Shown here one piece after another: positions 60,535-64,000 of a DNA stretch of 64,000 nucleotides. Position 1 is the first letter of the stretch, and each line of letters begins with the position of its first letter. The position numbers and the translations under genes were made by a program. The notes under the pieces were generated by a model. That model was not told the DNA's origin, made no database searches, and was given only the letters and a program-made list of their open reading frames with translations. This DNA comes from Prevotella sp. 10(H) (lineage in GTDB: Bacteria > Bacteroidota > Bacteroidia > Bacteroidales > Dysgonomonadaceae): the NCBI RefSeq assembly GCF_000711235.1, contig NZ_JOMI01000001.1, positions 248,001 to 312,000 of the forward strand. Reading direction: 5' to 3'.

Positions 60535-63111
60535 TTAAAATCCCATGCCCAGACCGAACATAAACCGGAAATCGTCGCCCGAACCGAACCATGAATATTT
60601 GGTCGTAATCTTGTTTATTATAGTTACCCATGCTCCGCCCCCGTAAGACACATGCCATTTCTTCGACGACTCGTAAGGATACCACACCCGCCCGAAGTCG
60701 AATCCGGCAAACAGGCCGTATTTCAGCGGGCTGAAAGGATTCTTTATCTTACCCATATCGAAACGCAGGTCGGATATCTGATAGTACGACTGACGGCCTA
60801 TGAAACGGCTTTCGCGGTAGCCTCGCAGTTCGGTAGATGCCGACTGGTAAAACTCATATTTGTCATTGAATATAGCCTTTCCGTTCATCTGTGTGGCAAG
60901 CGTGATGCGGTCGGTGAACTTGAAATTGAACGATACTTTTGCCTGCGCATAAGGGTAATTCCGTTTCGACTGGCCGAGATTCATTTTATATCCGGCAGTC
61001 AACGTAGTGGTAAATACAGGAATAAAATCGGACAATTTCTTATTTACATCGTAGGTCAGATTCAGATCGAGGAAATATCGGGTATCGAAAATAGAATCGT
61101 TTCCGGCGTAATATTCATTTAGATATCTGTGGTCGGTTTCCCTTATCTTGAATATTTCGAGCCCTGCCGCCCCTATTATCTGCTGGTCGGGTTTGAAACT
61201 GTAGTGGAAAGATGGAGAAACGGAGTATTGGTTCACTTTCACACGGTTATACGACTTCTTTTCGTCCTTGAACCCGTCGGTATTGTTACCGAAACCGAAG
61301 AAGTTGGAAAAGTTATTAGGTGAACCCACAAAAGCATCTATATAAAAGCTTTTTCGCTCATCATACATCGGGAATATCCCTTTGTACATAAATCCTTTCA
61401 GATAGTTGAAGCCGAAGCGGTGCTGATAAGAGAAAGGCGAACGCTTCAATCCGTACTGTGTATAGGTGACAAAACTGCCGAGGCTCAGCCCCCAGTCACT
61501 GTCGTATACTCCCCACGGACTGAATGAGATACTGCTGTATTTCGTTTTCGTATAATCGTATTCCATTATTTTATCGTTGTCGGTCACTATTACCCTTGCA
61601 TTGTTGACGGTATCCAGCACATTCTTTTGCGACGGGTATCCGAATACCTTCGCCTTGCTGTGCGAGGCTATATTATAGTCGTTATCGCCTTTACTAGATA
61701 GTATATACACAGGAATCTTATTATGCTCCTGCCCCTGCGATACGAAGCTGTCGTTGCCCTCCATACCATAGAGCCATATTTCTTTTGTATTCTTTTTTGT
61801 ATAATTATGGGTGAATACAAGGCTGTCGCTACGCTTGTCGTAAATATCGAGACGAATGCTGTCGCGGTGATATTTATCGATAACAAAGCGGTCGTCACTG
61901 TCACTACCCGGTATCACAGGATTGAACTGCAATTCTTCGTAATAACGCAGAGCTGTTCCTTCCAGATTATCGCGTCTTACTTTCAGCTTCCTTTTCACTT
62001 CATCAGTTTCTTCGCTCTGTATTTCTTTCGGCAGGCGGGCAAAAGCGTCGTCTATCACTTGGTCGGTCAGCGTTGTTTTCAGATAACGCGCCTGTGTGAT
62101 CCAGTCGCTTTGTGTGCTTCGTGCAGTGAGGGCTACATCGAGCGTGAAACCCAGTTTGTTGAATTTCTTTACATTCTTTATTTTGTCCTTATAGTCGGTA
62201 ATAAACCCGAGCGAAAGCACGCTCAGCATCTGTCCCGTCAGTTTTCCGTCCACTTTCATAAAGGCGTGGCTTCGGTCGAGCACGATAGGATAATATTGCG
62301 TGCGGCCTTCAGCTGTCTGCATCCGCCAGTTCCAGTTTTCGGGCGTTTTGTTCCAGTCGCCTATCAGCATATCGAATATGCGTTCGCGAATGTATATTTC
62401 CTGATTTACCGACGATGATTTATCGTCCTGCAAACGCTTGAGCATATCTTCGGTGCTCAGGATATTCTTTTGGTCATTGAGGTCGGGAATATGAGTGATA
62501 CTCACCAGCTTGTCTTCCAGTTTAATACCGTTTGCTATGGTATCCTGTGTCGCATTTTGCGCTATATAATATATATGCGGGTCGTTCCAGTTGAGCCCCG
62601 CCATCCTTGCCAGATAGTCCGAAGCAATGAATGTATAAGGGTTTACAATGGTATAGGCGTCACCTATAAACTCATCCAGATATGTATCCTTAAAGTCTGC
62701 CTGATTATACATTTCCTGAAAAAACTCGGACTGTATGAAGCTCGACGAACCGCCCAGCGGCTTTACAAGGAAATTGCGGCCGTTCTTGTCCGTCATATAT
62801 AATCCGTGAAATTCATCTGCCTTGCCTGTCTCCTCCAGTACGTCGTATAGCGAATTGATAGTGGACGAACTTACGGTGATAGGTATTGTATATAGTTCGC
62901 GGTAGTGCTTACCCCAGAAATAATCGTATCCGCGGCTTCGCTTTTTCATCTGCTGCGAATATATGGATTTTCGGATTGTACTGCCCGAATACAACGGAAT
63001 AGTATCCGTATCCGGTCCTTTTTTCTGGGCATTGGATGAATCGGGCAACAGCACGAGGAGCGTAATCAACAGGGCTGTGTATATTCTAATATTCTTTGAC
63101 AAACAGTTCAC
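60535..63111 (-). CDS. Outer-membrane protein: kinase-like N-terminal domain plus BamA-like barrel
   Basis: 858 residues; signal peptide ending near SNAQ. Residues about 100-300 hold a pattern of a kinase-like (CotH/HipA-related) domain: 'GRNFLVKPLGGSS' with Lys117, 'FDMLIGDWNKTPENWNW' with Asp252, and 'PIVLDRSHAF' with Asp279. In related Bacteroidetes proteins this loop reads GDWDRHxDxW and the last motif RDRDQ, so this copy is altered. Residues about 530-858 are a BamA/TamA-like (surface antigen) beta barrel: 'WGLSLGSFVTYTQYGLKRSP', 'YQHRFGFNYLKGFM', 'ELRGYRESRFIGRQSYYQIS', ending in 'MFGLGMGF' with a terminal aromatic. It resides in the outer membrane; activity unknown. A -7 element, TAACTTTG, is on the minus strand at 63140-63147. 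Confidence 0.78.
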   Translation of the reverse strand: MNCLSKNIRIYTALLITLLVLLPDSSNAQKKGPDTDTIPLYSGSTIRKSIYSQQMKKRSRGYDYFWGKHYRELYTIPITVSSSTINSLYDVLEETGKADEFHGLYMTDKNGRNFLVKPLGGSSSFIQSEFFQEMYNQADFKDTYLDEFIGDAYTIVNPYTFIASDYLARMAGLNWNDPHIYYIAQNATQDTIANGIKLEDKLVSITHIPDLNDQKNILSTEDMLKRLQDDKSSSVNQEIYIRERIFDMLIGDWNKTPENWNWRMQTAEGRTQYYPIVLDRSHAFMKVDGKLTGQMLSVLSLGFITDYKDKIKNVKKFNKLGFTLDVALTARSTQSDWITQARYLKTTLTDQVIDDAFARLPKEIQSEETDEVKRKLKVRRDNLEGTALRYYEELQFNPVIPGSDSDDRFVIDKYHRDSIRLDIYDKRSDSLVFTHNYTKKNTKEIWLYGMEGNDSFVSQGQEHNKIPVYILSSKGDNDYNIASHSKAKVFGYPSQKNVLDTVNNARVIVTDNDKIMEYDYTKTKYSSISFSPWGVYDSDWGLSLGSFVTYTQYGLKRSPFSYQHRFGFNYLKGFMYKGIFPMYDERKSFYIDAFVGSPNNFSNFFGFGNNTDGFKDEKKSYNRVKVNQYSVSPSFHYSFKPDQQIIGAAGLEIFKIRETDHRYLNEYYAGNDSIFDTRYFLDLNLTYDVNKKLSDFIPVFTTTLTAGYKMNLGQSKRNYPYAQAKVSFNFKFTDRITLATQMNGKAIFNDKYEFYQSASTELRGYRESRFIGRQSYYQISDLRFDMGKIKNPFSPLKYGLFAGFDFGRVWYPYESSKKWHVSYGGGAWVTIINKITTKYSWFGSGDDFRFMFGLGMGF

Positions 63112-63325
63112 TGCTTATATTTTCTTTTTGTTAAACAATCAAAGTTACTATTAATACCGGTAATTTGTGCGATATTTTTTTCTGTTATATAGAACAAAAA
63201 TAGAGGTCAGGTTGTTTATAATACTTGAGTAAAAATTAAAATATATTTATTTTAAGGACAAGTATAACGTGTGTTAAATAATAAATAATGCTTTATAACA
63301 TATTTCAAATGTTAATCATTTTATT

Positions 63326-63333
63326 TATATTTG
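63326..63333 (+). promoter_or_regulatory. Candidate distal -7 element for the ECF sigma gene
   Basis: TATATTTG (exact TAnnTTTG), 153 bases upstream of the ATG at 63486. Confidence 0.45.
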
Positions 63334-63426
63334 CACAATATTGATAGACAACCACATAACAAATTCCCCCCATTAACAATTGTGAAATAATTTTAGTTGC
63401 ATATGCAATTATTTAAAAAATTATTA

Positions 63427-63434
63427 TATCTTTG
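63427..63434 (+). promoter_or_regulatory. Candidate proximal -7 element for the ECF sigma gene
   Basis: TATCTTTG (exact TAnnTTTG), 52 bases before the ATG. A perfect 12-base palindrome, TTGCATATGCAA, lies at 63397-63408, upstream of this element, and could be a regulator site. Confidence 0.5.
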
Positions 63435-63485
63435 CAGTGGTAAGACTAGATAAAATTTGGAAGATAACTATTAAATTGAAGAGTA

Positions 63486-63995
63486 ATGAAGACTAGCAAA
63501 CAAACACTAGAACGCGACTTGGTATTGATGCAAGGTAATATGTTAAATTATGCGTTGACCCTTACAACAAATCGAGACGAAGCTAAGGACCTTACTCAAG
63601 AAACTACACTGAAAGCCTTGAGTAACATTGACAAATATTACGACAATGTTAACTTTAAGGGCTGGGTATTCACAATCATGCATAACTTGTTTGTAAACAA
63701 TTATCGACGCGTGATGCGCACGCAGACGGTCATTGACCATTCCGACAATCTCTATCAGCTGAATATGCCGCAGGATTCGGGTTTCGATACTCCTGAGGGT
63801 GCTTATACATATTCGGAAATAATGAATGTGTTAAATAACTTCGCCGACGAGTACAGAACTCCGTTTACGATGTATTTCACAGGATACAAGTATGAAGAGA
63901 TTGCCAAAACTTTAGGCCTGCCGTTGGGAACAGTAAAGAGCCGCATCTTCTTCGCACGTAAGAGGTTGCAGGAAATACTGAAAGACTACAGGTAA
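63486..63995 (+). CDS. RNA polymerase ECF-type sigma factor
   Basis: 169 residues. Region 2 is near 20-85 ('LNYALTLTTNRDEAKDLTQE', 'TTLKALSNIDKYYDNVNFKG', 'WVFTIMHNLFVNNYRRVMRT'); region 4 is near 112-165 ('EIMNVLNNFADEYRTPFTMY', 'GYKYEEIAKTLGLPLGTVKS', 'RIFFARKRLQEIL'). No FecR-type partner lies upstream, and the right edge of the window is 5 bases past the stop, so any anti-sigma gene downstream is not visible. Confidence 0.93.
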   Translation: MKTSKQTLERDLVLMQGNMLNYALTLTTNRDEAKDLTQETTLKALSNIDKYYDNVNFKGWVFTIMHNLFVNNYRRVMRTQTVIDHSDNLYQLNMPQDSGFDTPEGAYTYSEIMNVLNNFADEYRTPFTMYFTGYKYEEIAKTLGLPLGTVKSRIFFARKRLQEILKDYR

Positions 63996-64000
63996 TCAAA

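Noticed and set aside
1-64000. tRNA, rRNA or CRISPR arrays
   Set aside because: No cloverleaf, rRNA-like or evenly spaced direct-repeat pattern was seen on reading.

Overview
The window looks like a chromosome segment of a Bacteroidales bacterium, most likely the Dysgonomonas group. The evidence is an AT-rich background, TAnnTTTG-type -7 promoter elements, fimbrillin-type (Mfa/DUF4906) lipoproteins, SusC-like receptor parts, FecR/ECF sigma pairs, FISUMP, DUF3836, DUF3868/DUF3575, DUF4421 and DUF4185 families, and many short lipoproteins. No rRNA, tRNA or CRISPR array was seen. The genus is an inference from gene content, not a database result.

Layout. 1-4.4 kb: the 3' end of a fimbrial operon (a partial gene and two large fimbrial lipoproteins), closed by a terminator. 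4.6-5.05 kb: a DUF3836 gene broken by an in-frame TAG. 5.1-14.7 kb: a TetR regulator divergent from a nine-gene effector cassette of contractile-injection (type VI-like) type. The cassette has a PAAR-like DUF4280 protein, a papain-like effector, a DUF4123 adaptor with its small companion, an M23 endopeptidase effector and a GH73-type glucosaminidase effector. Each effector is followed by a membrane-anchored, secreted or lipidated candidate immunity protein. 14.8-16.8 kb: a DUF3575/DUF3868 outer-membrane pair. 17.2-24.6 kb: a two-gene operon in which a SusC-like barrel has no plug domain, while its neighbour, a large alpha-2-macroglobulin-like protein, carries a TonB plug domain in its middle. 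24.9 kb: a small heat-shock protein. 25.5-29.8 kb: an ECF sigma / FecR anti-sigma locus flanked by two paralogous surface proteins, one with an STN signalling domain but no barrel.

29.8-36.2 kb: minus-strand housekeeping and accessory genes: a HipA-like kinase with DUF3037, cardiolipin synthase, a CDGSH iron-sulfur protein and a GH29 fucosidase. 36.3-37.3 kb: a three-gene phage remnant ending in a terminase small subunit. 37.4-56.2 kb: membrane and secreted proteins, a TlpA/TPR pair, a Gfo/Idh/MocA oxidoreductase, a LemA/TPM pair, an M28 peptidase, a DUF4185 protein and an AraC regulator. 56.2-56.9 kb: a gene-free, visibly GC-richer island full of nested inverted repeats. 56.9-64 kb: a GH43 glycosidase, a thioesterase, a large outer-membrane barrel with a kinase-like N-terminal domain, and an ECF sigma factor at the right edge.

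The two most notable systems are the effector/immunity cassette at 6.1-14.7 kb, which has a candidate TetR operator overlapping both divergent promoters, and the split plug/barrel alpha-2-macroglobulin operon at 17.2-24.6 kb. The inverted-repeat island at 56.4-56.8 kb is the clearest non-coding anomaly.
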